The notes under the pieces: generated by a model | What the model was told of the DNA's origin: nothing | The model's database searches: none | Seen by the model: only the letters and a program-made list of their open reading frames with translations | Assembly: GCA_017429525.1 (NCBI GenBank) | Contig: JAFROT010000028.1 | Location: forward strand, 1 to 64,000 | Source: Bacteroidaceae bacterium | Lineage (GTDB): Bacteria; Bacteroidota; Bacteroidia; Bacteroidales; Bacteroidaceae | Reading direction: 5' to 3' | DNA: 64,000 bases | Position numbers and translations under genes: made by a program | In this document: piece by piece, positions 34,609 through 43,268 of the stretch | Layout: every line of letters begins with the position of its first letter | Position numbering within the stretch: the stretch's first letter is position 1

Positions 34609-37173
34609 ATGAAAATCAAAGCAAGCAACGCAAACGAGGCTGTCTGGAGACCGATGGTCGTCAAGAGCAGCATCCCCGAAGAGCTCAACAAGCTGGAGGA
34701 ACTGGCTCACAACATGTGGTGGGCATGGAACCACAGCGCACGTAGCCTCTTCACGCACCTCGATCCCGTCCTCTATGAGGAGTGTGGACAGAACCCCGTG
34801 CTCATGCTCGAACGCCTCAGCTACGAGAAGCTGTCCGAACTCGCTAAGGACAAGGACATCCTCAAACGTATGAACGACACTTACAAGGAGTTCCGCGACT
34901 ACATGGACGTCCAGCCCCGCAAGGATCGCGCCAGCGTGGCCTATCTCTGCATGGAGTATGGACTCAACCAGGTCCTCAAGATCTACTCCGGTGGTCTTGG
35001 CATCCTCGCTGGCGATTATATTAAGGAAGCATCCGACTCCAATGTCGACATGGTCGCCGTCGGTTTCCTCTATCGCTTTGGCTATTTCACGCAGACCCTC
35101 TCCATGGATGGCCAGCAGATTGCCAACTACGAGGCGCAGAACTTCGGCAGCCTCCCCATCGAACAGCAGATGGACAAGGACGGCAAGCCCCTCGTCATCG
35201 ACGTCCCCTACATGAACTATCAGGTGCACGCCTACGTATGGCGCGTCAACGTCGGCCGTGTCAAGCTCTACCTGCTCGACACCGACAACGACCTCAACTC
35301 CGAGTACGACCGTCCCATCACCCACGCCCTCTACGGTGGCGACTGGGAGAACCGTCTGAAGCAGGAGATTCTGCTCGGCATCGGTGGCGTGCTGCTGCTC
35401 AAGAAGCTCGGTATCAAGAAGGACATCTACCATTGCAATGAGGGTCACGCTGCCCTCTGCAACGTACAGCGCCTCGTCGACTATGTCAACGAAGGTCTCA
35501 CCTTCAATCAGGCACTCGAGCTCGTGCGTGCTTCTTCGCTCTATACCGTCCACACCCCCGTGCCCGCTGGCCACGACTACTTCGACGAGGGCCTCTTCGG
35601 CAAGTACATGAGCGGCTATCCCCAGATGCTCGGCATCTCGTGGGACGAGTTCATCGGCATGGGACGTCAGAACCCCGACGACCACGGCGAGCGCTTCTGC
35701 ATGTCCACCTTCGCCTGCAACACCTGTCAGGAGGTCAACGGCGTCAGCTGGCTCCACGGCGAAGTCTCTAAGAAGATGTTCCAGAACATCTGGCGTGGCT
35801 ACTTCCCCGAGGAGAGCCATGTCGGCTACGTCACCAACGGCGTGCACTTCCCCACTTGGTGCGCCAACGAGTGGCGTAAGCTCTATGCCAAGTACTTCGA
35901 CGCCTCGCATCTTGCCGACCAGAGCAACGAGCAGATTTGGCACGCGATCTATAATGTGCCCGATGCCGAGATCTGGAAGACCCGCATGCAGCTCAAGACC
36001 AAGCTCGTCGACTACATCCGCGAGCAGTTCCGCGACTCGTGGCTCAAGAATCAGGGCGATCCCAGCCGCGTCGTCTCCCTCATGGAGAAGATCAATCCCA
36101 ACGCCCTGCTCATCGGCTTTGGCCGTCGCTTCGCCACCTACAAGCGTGCTCACCTCCTCTTCACCGACCTCGAGCGCCTCGAGAAGATTGTCAACAACCC
36201 TAACTATCCCGTACAGTTCCTCTACACCGGTAAGGCTCACCCCGCCGACGGCGCAGGTCAGGGTCTCATCAAGAAGATCTACGAGATCAGTCAGCGTCCC
36301 GAGTTCCTCGGCAAGATCATCTTCCTCGAGAACTACGACATGCAGCTCGCTCGTCGCCTCATCTCGGGTGTCGACATCTGGATGAACACCCCGACACGTC
36401 CGCTCGAGGCTTCCGGCACCAGCGGCGAGAAGGCTCTCATGAACGGCGTCGTCAACCTCAGCGTGCTCGATGGCTGGTGGCTCGAAGGCTATCGCGAGGG
36501 TGCCGGTTGGGCACTCACCGAGAAGCGCACCTACGAGAACCAGGCCTATCAGGATCAGCTCGACGCAGCCACCATCTACGCTCTGCTCGAGAACGAGATT
36601 ATGCCTACCTACTACGCTCGCAACGCCAAGGGCTACAGCCCCTCGTGGATTCAGGTCATCAAGAACTCCATCGCCCGCATCGCTCCTCACTACACGATGA
36701 AGCGTCAGCTCGATGACTACTACGCTAAGTTCTACAACCCCATGGCTGCTCGCTTCAAGAAAATCAGCGCCCACGACAATGCCGTCGCCAAGGAGATTGC
36801 TCTCTGGAAGGAAGCTGTTGCCGAGCGTTGGGACAGCATCCGCGTCGTCAGCATAGAGCGCACCGAGCCTACCGACGGCACCGTCCTCGAGGCTGGTCGT
36901 AAGTACGACGTCAACATCGTCCTCGACGAGGCTGGTCTCGACAATGCTATCGGTATAGAGCTGGTCACCCTCTCTACCGACAAGAATGGCGAGGATCACA
37001 TCTACAGCGTAGAGCCTCTTGAGGTCGTCAAGCGTGAAGGCAACCTCTATACCTTCCACGTTACTCATGTCTCCAACAATGCTGGTGGCTTCAAGGCGGC
37101 CTATCGCATCTATCCCAAGAACGATCGTCTGCCCCATCGTCAGGACTTCTGCTACGTCAAGTGGTTCTCCTGA
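34609..37173 (+). CDS. glgP: Alpha-glucan (glycogen) phosphorylase, GT35
   Basis: 854 aa of the short, Thermotoga-like alpha-glucan phosphorylase branch (TIGR02094 type). It releases glucose 1-phosphate from glycogen using phosphate and PLP. Motifs: [54 protein letters not shown] and [14 protein letters not shown], the last holding the PLP lysine. Full length, same transcript as the synthase. Strong codon bias produces long open frames on the opposite strand, which I regard as shadows. Confidence 0.93.
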   Translation: MKIKASNANEAVWRPMVVKSSIPEELNKLEELAHNMWWAWNHSARSLFTHLDPVLYEECGQNPVLMLERLSYEKLSELAKDKDILKRMNDTYKEFRDYMDVQPRKDRASVAYLCMEYGLNQVLKIYSGGLGILAGDYIKEASDSNVDMVAVGFLYRFGYFTQTLSMDGQQIANYEAQNFGSLPIEQQMDKDGKPLVIDVPYMNYQVHAYVWRVNVGRVKLYLLDTDNDLNSEYDRPITHALYGGDWENRLKQEILLGIGGVLLLKKLGIKKDIYHCNEGHAALCNVQRLVDYVNEGLTFNQALELVRASSLYTVHTPVPAGHDYFDEGLFGKYMSGYPQMLGISWDEFIGMGRQNPDDHGERFCMSTFACNTCQEVNGVSWLHGEVSKKMFQNIWRGYFPEESHVGYVTNGVHFPTWCANEWRKLYAKYFDASHLADQSNEQIWHAIYNVPDAEIWKTRMQLKTKLVDYIREQFRDSWLKNQGDPSRVVSLMEKINPNALLIGFGRRFATYKRAHLLFTDLERLEKIVNNPNYPVQFLYTGKAHPADGAGQGLIKKIYEISQRPEFLGKIIFLENYDMQLARRLISGVDIWMNTPTRPLEASGTSGEKALMNGVVNLSVLDGWWLEGYREGAGWALTEKRTYENQAYQDQLDAATIYALLENEIMPTYYARNAKGYSPSWIQVIKNSIARIAPHYTMKRQLDDYYAKFYNPMAARFKKISAHDNAVAKEIALWKEAVAERWDSIRVVSIERTEPTDGTVLEAGRKYDVNIVLDEAGLDNAIGIELVTLSTDKNGEDHIYSVEPLEVVKREGNLYTFHVTHVSNNAGGFKAAYRIYPKNDRLPHRQDFCYVKWFS

Positions 37174-37193
37174 TTCGCATCATGTCCCTTATC

Positions 37194-37224
37194 AGCGAGG
37201 CTGTCCGTTTCGGGCAGCCTCGCT
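37194..37224 (+). terminator. Terminator after glgP
   Basis: AGCGAGGCTGTCCG pairs with CGGGCAGCCTCGCT (14 bp, one G-T) around a TTT loop, followed by a T-rich stretch. Confidence 0.8.
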
Positions 37225-37251
37225 TTGATTTAGGGACGACGGAACAACTTT

Positions 37252-37366
37252 GACGAGGAAAGTAAATGCGGAGTAAATTCGGAGTAAATTTCATCCAATA
37301 AATATACGTTTTTATTTACTGAGAATAATTTACTCCGCATTTACTCCGCATTTACTTTCCGCGTCA
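37252..37366. repeat. Iterated-word hairpin element C
   Basis: Arms of about 39 bp (37252-37290 and 37327-37366) are nearly perfect reverse complements and are themselves built of the repeated word GGAGTAAAT(G/T)C. The loop is about 36 bp and AT-rich. Confidence 0.85.
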
Positions 37367-37399
37367 GAGACAGTCTCGCGTATTTACTTTCTGGATAAT

Positions 37400-37470
37400 G
37401 TCCATTGTCCATTATCCATTTTCCATTGTTCATTTTCCATTGTTCATTGTCCATTTTCCATTGTTCATTC
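37400..37470. repeat. CCATT-word simple repeat
   Basis: Iterations of TCCATTNTCCATT and GTTCATT words, roughly 7-12 bp, with small changes between copies. Confidence 0.75.
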
Positions 37471-37538
37471 ACTTCCTATCGCCCTTTTCCACGGCCTCGT
37501 GCTTACAAATGGAGTGCTCTGAACATCCAACTGCAATC

Positions 37539-37604
37539 GTTGACCCATGCGCATGGATCCATTGACCCATGCGATTGGACCATTGACCCATGCGCATGGG
37601 TCAA
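37539..37604. repeat. Three tandem units of 21-22 bp containing TTGACCCATGCG
   Basis: TGACCCATGCG occurs at 37541, 37563 and 37584; each unit also contains the palindrome CATGCGCATG or a variant. Confidence 0.75.
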
Positions 37605-37702
37605 GCTTCTCACCTATATGTCTCACGCTATGGATTTGGCCTGACGGGGTGCGATGATGGTATGCGCAGGGCATGACAAGCAGACGCGAACGCATGTACT
37701 TC

Positions 37703-37780
37703 CTTATTCGTCATTCGTCACTTGTCATTCGCCATTCCTTATTCGTCATTCGTCATTCGTCATTGTTCCTCATTCTTCAT
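37703..37780. repeat. TCATTCG-word simple repeat
   Basis: Iterations of TTCGTCATTCGTCA and variants just upstream of the binding-protein promoter. Confidence 0.7.
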
Positions 37781-37794
37781 TTTTCTTCACGCTT

Positions 37795-37827
37795 TTGCGT
37801 CTGCTTAAATAAAAATGTGTATCTTTG
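37795..37827 (+). promoter_or_regulatory. Promoter of the PheC-like lipoprotein gene
   Basis: TATCTTTG at 37820-37827 with a TTG at 37795-37797 (22-nt spacer, slightly long). Leader about 90 nt. Confidence 0.5.
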
Positions 37828-37923
37828 TGCCAAAAATAAGAAGAAATGAGGCTCATGCGCATCGAATGGATGCCTGAACTGCCGAATAACTGTTTACGAT
37901 AAGAACAACGCTTGTTTCTGAAT

Positions 37924-39105
37924 ATGAATAGGTATAAGCTGAAATCCACGATGTGGGCGGTTCTCATGGTCCTCTGCTGGTTGGCCGCGCTGTCGGGATG
38001 CTCTCGCGGTGACGGCACGACGGATGCCGACAATATCTCGTTGATCGCCGACCGGGTGTGGGCTTACGGGCAGACGCATCCCGACGGCTTCACGCTCGAC
38101 ATCCGCTCCATGACGGAACCCTCGGAAGGCATAGCCGTCAGCTACGCTGAGACCCAGAACTGCCATTCTCGCCAGGCGCTCAACGCCGTGGTTGGTCATG
38201 CCCTGAAGCACGAAGGGTATGTGGGTGGTTGGCTGAATGGAGAGAATGGGTTGTACTATTTCGACAGCACGCGCCTCTTCCCCGAGGACTCACTCCGCAG
38301 CGCCCTGCGCTTCGGACGCGACAACGGGCAGCGGTCGGCCTTCGTGCTCTCGACCCACGCCGACGTTCCCGTCGAGGGTAAGGTGGCTGAAATCGTGGAG
38401 CGCGGCACGCTGATGGTGGGCACTACGGGCGACTACCGCCCGCTCTCGTTCTGCGAGGACGACGGCCGCTACTGGGGCTTCGGCATCGAGATGGCCGAGA
38501 CGATAGCCCGTGCCTTGGGCGTACGTGCGACCTTCGTCAAGACTTCGTGGCCCACGCTGACGGCCGACGTGCTGGCCGAGCCTCAACGCTTTGACTTCGC
38601 CATCGGCGGCATCACGATCACCGACGCACGACGCGAGACGATGCTGATGAGCGATGGCTATCTGGCCAACGGCAAGACCATCCTCTGCCGGGCGTCGGAG
38701 GCCGACCGCTACCGTTCGCTGGCCGACTTGGACAAGCCGGAGGTGAGCGTGATGGTGAATCCTGGCGGACTGAACGAGAAGTTCGCCCGCGAGAACCTGA
38801 CGCACGCCACCATCATCGTATGGGAACGCAACGAGGAGATTCCCGAACGCATTGCCGAGGGCGATGCCGACGTGATGATCACGGAGATTACTGAGGCCCC
38901 GTACTACGTGCAGGCCGACCCGCGACTAGCAGCCCCGCTGCTGAACGCGCCCTTCACCCACGGCGAGATAGGCGTGCTGATGCAGAAGGGGCAGGACGAC
39001 CTCTTGCAGATGGTGAACCTTGTGATTGCCCGGATGAAGGCCGATGGCCGTCTGCGCCGCTTGCACGAGAAGTACGGGCTGGTGTATGCGTATGAGCTTA
39101 ACTAA
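37924..39105 (+). CDS. PheC-like solute-binding lipoprotein with extra N-terminal domain
   Basis: 393 aa. Lipoprotein signal with lipobox LSGC (Cys26). Residues about 35-135 form a domain I do not recognise (VWAYGQTHPDGFTLDIRSM, YAETQNCHSRQAL, GGWLNGENGLYYFDSTR). From about 140 a type II periplasmic-binding fold begins, GTLMVGTTGDYRPLSF, GFGIEMAETIARALGVRATFVKTSWPTL, FDFAIGGITIT, as in cyclohexadienyl/arogenate dehydratase PheC and amino-acid ABC binding proteins. No permease gene is adjacent, so an enzyme or sensor role is possible. Start chosen at ATG 37924, directly before the signal peptide. Confidence 0.75.
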   Translation: MNRYKLKSTMWAVLMVLCWLAALSGCSRGDGTTDADNISLIADRVWAYGQTHPDGFTLDIRSMTEPSEGIAVSYAETQNCHSRQALNAVVGHALKHEGYVGGWLNGENGLYYFDSTRLFPEDSLRSALRFGRDNGQRSAFVLSTHADVPVEGKVAEIVERGTLMVGTTGDYRPLSFCEDDGRYWGFGIEMAETIARALGVRATFVKTSWPTLTADVLAEPQRFDFAIGGITITDARRETMLMSDGYLANGKTILCRASEADRYRSLADLDKPEVSVMVNPGGLNEKFARENLTHATIIVWERNEEIPERIAEGDADVMITEITEAPYYVQADPRLAAPLLNAPFTHGEIGVLMQKGQDDLLQMVNLVIARMKADGRLRRLHEKYGLVYAYELN

Positions 39106-39182
39106 CAACTTGTCAACAAGAAACAACTTGTCAACAAGAAACAACTTGTCAACTCGTCAACAAGAAATAACTTGTCAACTTA
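39106..39182. repeat. 18-bp iterated ACAACTTGTCAACAAGAA repeat
   Basis: Two full 18-bp units, then a unit with an insertion and a partial unit, fill the whole gap between the lipoprotein stop and the carbonic anhydrase start. Each unit has dyad symmetry (CTTGT/ACAAG). Confidence 0.85.
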
Positions 39183-39188
39183 ATAACA

Positions 39189-39731
39189 ATGATAGACCAG
39201 ATTATTGCTTTCAACAAGACCTTCGTGGCCGAGAAAGGCTACGAGAAGTACCTGACCGATAAGTACCCCGACAAGAAGCTGGCCGTGCTCTCGTGCATGG
39301 ACACGCGCCTGACGGAGCTGTTGCCTGCGGCCTTGGGACTGAAGAACGGCGATGCCAAGATCATCAAGAACGCGGGCGGACTGGTGATCTCGGCCTTCGA
39401 CTCGGCCATGCGCAGCCTCATCGTTGCCATCTACGAGCTTGGCGTGGAAGAGATCATGGTGGTGGCCCACTCGCATTGCGGGGCCTGCCACATGAGCTAC
39501 GACCACTTCCACGACGAGATGATAGCCCGCGGCGTGAGCGACCAGACGCTGGACACCATACGCAAGTGCGGCATCAACCTCGACGCTTGGCTCGAAGGGT
39601 TCAAGGACACGCCCACGTCTGTACGCCGTACCGTGGAGACCATCCGGACGCACCCGCTCGTACCGCAGGACGTCGTCATCCGCGGATTCATCATCGACTC
39701 CGAGACGGGAGCGCTGGAGGAGATTAAGTGA
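39189..39731 (+). CDS. Beta-carbonic anhydrase
   Basis: 180 aa, interconverting CO2 and bicarbonate. Zinc ligands in LSCMDTRL (Cys, Asp-Arg dyad) and HSHCGACHM (His and Cys). NAGG in IIKNAGGLVISAFDSA is the usual active-site loop. The family often lies near anaplerotic CO2-fixing enzymes but none are adjacent here. Translation would start immediately downstream of the 18-bp repeat. Confidence 0.92.
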   Translation: MIDQIIAFNKTFVAEKGYEKYLTDKYPDKKLAVLSCMDTRLTELLPAALGLKNGDAKIIKNAGGLVISAFDSAMRSLIVAIYELGVEEIMVVAHSHCGACHMSYDHFHDEMIARGVSDQTLDTIRKCGINLDAWLEGFKDTPTSVRRTVETIRTHPLVPQDVVIRGFIIDSETGALEEIK

Positions 39732-39801
39732 AACGAACCATTGGAAAAGAAACAGCGCCGGACGTGCATGCTCCTTCTGGCGAAAGTGAAGTAAATGATC
39801 A

Positions 39802-40140
39802 ATGAACATAGAAGACTATCGTGACTACTGCCTGTCGCTGGGCGAGGATGTTGAGGAGAAACTGCCGTTCACGGCCTTCCAATATGCCAGCGGCGTATTG
39901 GCGTTCTACGTGCATGGGCACATGTTCTCATTCTTCGACTGCGACCACTTTGGCATCGTCACCCTGAAATGCCAGCCCGAGCGCATCGAGGAACTGCGTG
40001 CCCTCCACGACAGCGTCGGGCGGCCCTTCAACCTGTCGCCTAAGTATTGGATTGGCGTTGACGCCCTCTCGGCTCCCGATGCCCTCCTGCGCGACCTGAC
40101 GCGCAACTCCTACGAGATTGTAAAAGCAAAGTATAAATAA
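39802..40140 (+). CDS. MmcQ/YjbR family protein
   Basis: 112 aa with the characteristic DYCLSLGEDVEEKLPF start, the central CDHFGIVTLKCQPERIEELRA and the SPKYWIGVDAL segment of the MmcQ/YjbR (CyaY-like fold) family. Proposed DNA-binding, function unknown. First of a compact plus-strand run with DUF1294 and the flavin reductase. Confidence 0.88.
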   Translation: MNIEDYRDYCLSLGEDVEEKLPFTAFQYASGVLAFYVHGHMFSFFDCDHFGIVTLKCQPERIEELRALHDSVGRPFNLSPKYWIGVDALSAPDALLRDLTRNSYEIVKAKYK

Positions 40141-40145
40141 AAGCA

Positions 40146-40442
40146 ATGAGCATGAACATAAATGGTTTAGGACAGCTTGTCCTCATCTATCTCGTAGCTA
40201 TCAATGTGGCCACCTTCTTTACCTACGGCCTGGACAAATGGAAGGCGAAGCGCTCCATGTGGCGCATACGTGAATCCGCACTCCTGCTGCTGGCCGCACT
40301 CGGCGGCAGTATAGGGGCTTGGGCGGGCATGAAAGTGTGGCATCACAAGACGCTGCACAATAAATTCCGCTACGGCGTTCCCGCCATCTTGGTCCTGCAA
40401 ATAGCGTTAATTGTATTCCTAAAATATAAAGGTATTATATGA
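40146..40442 (+). CDS. DUF1294 membrane protein
   Basis: 98 aa with three predicted membrane segments and the conserved FTYGLDKWKAKR and LLLAALGGSIGAWAGMKVWHHKTLHNKFRYGVP core of DUF1294. Function unknown. Its stop overlaps the next start (ATGA at 40439-40442), so the two are translationally coupled. Confidence 0.88.
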   Translation: MSMNINGLGQLVLIYLVAINVATFFTYGLDKWKAKRSMWRIRESALLLLAALGGSIGAWAGMKVWHHKTLHNKFRYGVPAILVLQIALIVFLKYKGII

Positions 40443-41002
40443 AAAGCTTTAAATCCAATGCGTGGCTGCTGCCACAACCCGTGCTGATCATCGGCACCTA
40501 CGACAAAGACGGTAACCCCAATGCGATGAACGCTGCCTGGGGTGGACAATGGGACATGCACGAGATCATGATCTCACTCGGCTCTCATCAGACGACCGAC
40601 AACCTTGCTGTGAACCCCGAGTTTACTGTCACCTTCGCTACTGCCGCGACGATGGTGGCTGCCGACTACGTAGGCATCGTCAGCGGACGCAACACGCCCG
40701 ACAAGATGCAACGGGCGGGATGGACTGCTGAGAAGGCGCCCAACGTGAACGCCCCCGTGTTCAGCGAGTTCCCCATGACCCTGGAGTGCCGCGTGAAGCA
40801 GAAGATTGACGAGTCCGAGACGGGCTGCTACCTGATAGCCGAGATCGTGAACATCCTCTGCGACGAGCGGTTCCTGGCCGAGGACGGCAAGCCCGACGTC
40901 GAGAAGATGGACCTTATCACCTACGACCCTGTACACCACACGTATATCCAGCTGGGCAAGAGCGTAGGCCATGCCTTCGCCGACGGCAAACAGCTGAAGT
41001 GA
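40439..41002 (+). CDS. Flavin reductase family protein (flavoredoxin-like)
   Basis: 187 aa FMN-binding split-barrel protein: LPQPVLIIGTYDKDGNPNAMNAAWGG, ISLGSHQTTDNL and CRVKQKIDESETGCYLIAEI are typical of flavoredoxin/flavin reductase-like proteins. Probably binds FMN and takes part in a redox reaction not identifiable here. Coupled to the DUF1294 gene by a 4-nt overlap. Confidence 0.88.
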   Translation: MKSFKSNAWLLPQPVLIIGTYDKDGNPNAMNAAWGGQWDMHEIMISLGSHQTTDNLAVNPEFTVTFATAATMVAADYVGIVSGRNTPDKMQRAGWTAEKAPNVNAPVFSEFPMTLECRVKQKIDESETGCYLIAEIVNILCDERFLAEDGKPDVEKMDLITYDPVHHTYIQLGKSVGHAFADGKQLK

Positions 41003-41027
41003 AGTTGAAGGGGGGCAATCGTACGGA

Positions 41028-41396
41028 ATGAGCAGAACTTACCATTCGAGGAAATCGTATCAACAGAAGATGGACGAGATACGTCGGTCGCGGGAGAAGC
41101 ACGCATCCGAGACCGGCGTCACCGTCTTGTCCACCCTGAACCAGCATTGGAACGGCCGTCAAAAGGCAATGGCGACGCTCACTCGTCATCCTTCAGGAAC
41201 GAAGGCCACTGGGCTGCGGCGTGGACTTCAAGGTCAAGGATTGGTGAAAGCCTACAGGGACCGCTTCGGCCTGGCCGAGGAGCAGAGTTCCCGCCTCAAG
41301 CGTCGGCGCATGGCCGGAAAACATGCCCTCCGCTTGAAGTCCAAGAAGGAACTGCGCTCGCTCATGTACGGCTTGGAACGATTTAAGGAAGCATAA
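41028..41396 (+). CDS. Basic protein of unknown function
   Basis: 122 aa, strongly basic (runs such as RLKRRRMAGKHALRLKSKKELR), no signal peptide or membrane segment. I recognise no family; the composition suggests nucleic-acid binding. It follows the flavin reductase by 25 bp on the same strand, and the inverted-repeat element begins just past its stop. Confidence 0.5.
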   Translation: MSRTYHSRKSYQQKMDEIRRSREKHASETGVTVLSTLNQHWNGRQKAMATLTRHPSGTKATGLRRGLQGQGLVKAYRDRFGLAEEQSSRLKRRRMAGKHALRLKSKKELRSLMYGLERFKEA

Positions 41397-41408
41397 TATA
41401 GCAGAAGG

Positions 41409-41598
41409 CACAAAGTCCCAAAATAAGTCCCGTAGGGGCGATAGATATTAGGCAGGGGTGGAGTGCTGTCCTACGGACTCTCCCTCCGTCGCCAGAGGAG
41501 TTCTGGCTCCCCTCATCAGGCACGGATGGCCCAAGGGCAATCCTCTAAAGGCCTTCTTCGCCCCTGCCTAAATTCCTTCGCCCCTCTGGGGCTTTGTG
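41409..41598. mobile_element. 190-bp MITE-like inverted-repeat element
   Basis: The left end (CACAAAGTCCC, GTAGGGGCGA, TTAGGCAGGGG; 41409-41458) is complementary in blocks to the right end (CCCCTGCCTAA, TTCGCCCCTCTGGGGC, TTTGTG; 41561-41598). The interior has a secondary hairpin region. There is no coding capacity. A 60-bp part of the interior recurs at 42642-42701. Confidence 0.65.
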
Positions 41599-41632
41599 AC
41601 AACTGTTTTTAAGGATTTATAGATTTAACCTT

Positions 41633-42247
41633 ATGACCTCCAAAGTCACAATGATAAAAGAATATATTACTCAGACGACGGCGTTCCCTCTTGCCGACGA
41701 ACAGCCTTGGACTATTGTAGAAAATCTCTGTTCGACCATCAGCAAGTGCATAGAAGCCCTCGATGGTGAATACGCGATCCATGACGGCGTGGCCATCCAC
41801 AAGACAGCCATCATCGGGCATAACGTAACCATCAAAGCGCCGGCCGTTATCTCGGCAAATTGTTTTGTCGGTTCCAACTCCTACCTGCGTAATGGCGTCT
41901 TCTTGGCCCCTGGTGCGAAAGTAGGCATCAGCTGCGAGGTGAAGACTTCTGTCATGCTGGAGGGGAGCACCATCGCGCATTTCAATTTTGTGGGCGACAG
42001 CATTATCGGTCACGACGTGAACATTGAGGCAGGAGCTATTCTGGCCAATCACTACAACGAGCGCGAGGACGATACCGTCTATGTCCTTCACCATGGAGAG
42101 CGTATCTGCACCGGACTTCACAAGTTTGGCGCCCTCGTAGGTGATGGCTGCCGCATTGGGGCGAATGCGGTACTCTCACCCGGCACGCTGCTGACGCCAA
42201 AGACGATCGTGCGACGCTTGCAACTCGTAGAACAAGACCCACTCTAA
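41633..42247 (+). CDS. Left-handed beta-helix (LpxA-like) acyltransferase family protein
   Basis: 204 aa. Hexapeptide-repeat pattern (IHKTAIIGHNVTIKAPAVI, GARVG-like LAPGAKVGISCEVKTSVML, IIGHDVNIEAGAILAN, VGDGCRIGANAVLSPGT) of a left-handed beta-helix trimer, as in LpxA/GlmU C-terminal domains. The acyl acceptor is unknown. A second start at 41651 (MIKEYITQT) is possible. It is followed 5 bp later by the VOC protein gene. Confidence 0.8.
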   Translation: MTSKVTMIKEYITQTTAFPLADEQPWTIVENLCSTISKCIEALDGEYAIHDGVAIHKTAIIGHNVTIKAPAVISANCFVGSNSYLRNGVFLAPGAKVGISCEVKTSVMLEGSTIAHFNFVGDSIIGHDVNIEAGAILANHYNEREDDTVYVLHHGERICTGLHKFGALVGDGCRIGANAVLSPGTLLTPKTIVRRLQLVEQDPL

Positions 42248-42252
42248 ATGCT

Positions 42253-42642
42253 ATGCTACACCTGAACAAAGTGCATCATATCGCCATCATTTGCTCAGAC
42301 TATCGGCTGAGCCTCGACTTCTATACTCGCGTTCTCGGCCTGAAGGTAGTTGCCGAGCATTATCGTGAAACGCGGCAGTCCTACAAGACTGACCTGGCCT
42401 TGGGCAAGGACTACGTCATTGAGCTCTTCTCATTCCCCTCGCCGCCACCTCGGCCGACACATCCCGAAGCAGCAGGTCTGCGTCATCTGGCTTTTGAAGT
42501 CGACAGTATGGCCGAGACCGTACATGAGCTGGATGCTTTGGGCGTCGCTCACGAAGAGGTGCGTACGGACGAATATACCGGCAAGCGCTTCCTCTTCTTT
42601 CAGGACCCCGATGGGCTGCCGATAGAAGTGTATGAAAAGTAA
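42253..42642 (+). CDS. VOC family protein (glyoxalase I-like)
   Basis: 129 aa single-domain member of the YaeR/SMU1112c group: VHHIAIICSDYRLSLDFYTRVLGLKV, ELFSFPSPPPRPTHPEA, LRHLAFEVDS and FFQDPDGLPIEVYE. Metal ligands of the fold (N-terminal His, mid Glu, His in LRHLAF, final Glu) are all present. Lactoylglutathione lyase activity is not assured; many members act on other substrates. Confidence 0.88.
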   Translation: MLHLNKVHHIAIICSDYRLSLDFYTRVLGLKVVAEHYRETRQSYKTDLALGKDYVIELFSFPSPPPRPTHPEAAGLRHLAFEVDSMAETVHELDALGVAHEEVRTDEYTGKRFLFFQDPDGLPIEVYEK

Positions 42643-42701
42643 AACCCAAGGGCAATCCTCTAAGGGCCTTCTTCGACTCCGTCGGCAGAGGAGTTCTTAA
42701 G
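42642..42701. repeat. Second, partial copy of the 190-bp element interior
   Basis: CCCAAGGGCAATCCTCTAA, GGCCTTCTTCG and GCAGAGGAGTTCT match the interior of the element at 41409-41598 in rearranged order. The terminal arms are absent. Confidence 0.65.
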
Positions 42702-42710
42702 AATATTCGT

Positions 42711-43181
42711 ATGAGTGGGATTTTGTTGTTTTTATTGCTATTGGCTGTTTACGTCGTTGTAGCCATCATCGTCGATAGGAGACAAAAGTCAAGAGGAATC
42801 ATGCGGGAAGGCAAGCTCCTGAAAAGTGAGATTGTCTGGCAGGATGGAGAAAAGCTTTATGTTGAGAAGGTGGCTTTCAAGGACTGGCATGTCTGTATTC
42901 ATGCCTATTATTTGATCTCGGACCGATTATCAGAAGGCCATACCATCGTTGAACAGAGATGGAGCTATGAAGATTTCTGCAACATCACCATCCGTCTCGA
43001 GGACTGCACCTACACGCTCATCCGGCAAGTGGACGTCATTGCCCTTGTACGTAGTTACAGGCCTATCCCGGTTGATGAATTTGACCGCCTTGCCCAACCC
43101 CCTGATAATGTAGAAACAGGAAATTTTTGCATAAAAGTTTGGCGCTTTGCCGTCTTTCGTTTACATTTGCACAGCGTTTAG
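42711..43181 (+). CDS. Membrane-anchored protein of unknown function
   Basis: 156 aa: one N-terminal membrane segment (ILLFLLLLAVYVVVAIIVD) and a soluble mixed domain (GKLLKSEIVWQDGEKLYVEKVAFKDWHVCIHAYYLI). No family recognised. The last 15 or so codons overlap a strong promoter for the downstream gene, so the natural C-terminus may once have been shorter. Confidence 0.55.
   Translation: MSGILLFLLLLAVYVVVAIIVDRRQKSRGIMREGKLLKSEIVWQDGEKLYVEKVAFKDWHVCIHAYYLISDRLSEGHTIVEQRWSYEDFCNITIRLEDCTYTLIRQVDVIALVRSYRPIPVDEFDRLAQPPDNVETGNFCIKVWRFAVFRLHLHSV
43139..43169 (+). promoter_or_regulatory. Promoter inside the 3' end of the preceding gene
   Basis: TTG at 43139-43141, 20-nt spacer, TACATTTG at 43162-43169, driving the gene at 43269. 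Confidence 0.6.
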
Positions 43182-43268
43182 GCGGGTTCTAATCATCTGA
43201 AGCAAAGGAGAGACCTGCCAATGACGTGAATACTCATTTTTAGAACACACCTTTAATCATTTACCGTT

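Larger units (their letters stand above)
37225..37911. other. Gene-free intergenic region made of iterated repeats
   Basis: No gene is visible. The space holds hairpin element C (37252-37366), CCATT-word iterations (37400-37470), three units of 21-22 bp (37539-37604) and CATTCGT-word iterations (37703-37780), then the promoter of the binding-protein gene. Confidence 0.75.

Noticed and set aside
34570-37137. 855-codon open frame opposite glgP, and similar long frames opposite pfp, glycogen synthase and ftsK
   Set aside because: They mirror strongly biased codon use in well-supported genes; the translations are low-complexity and have no motifs.
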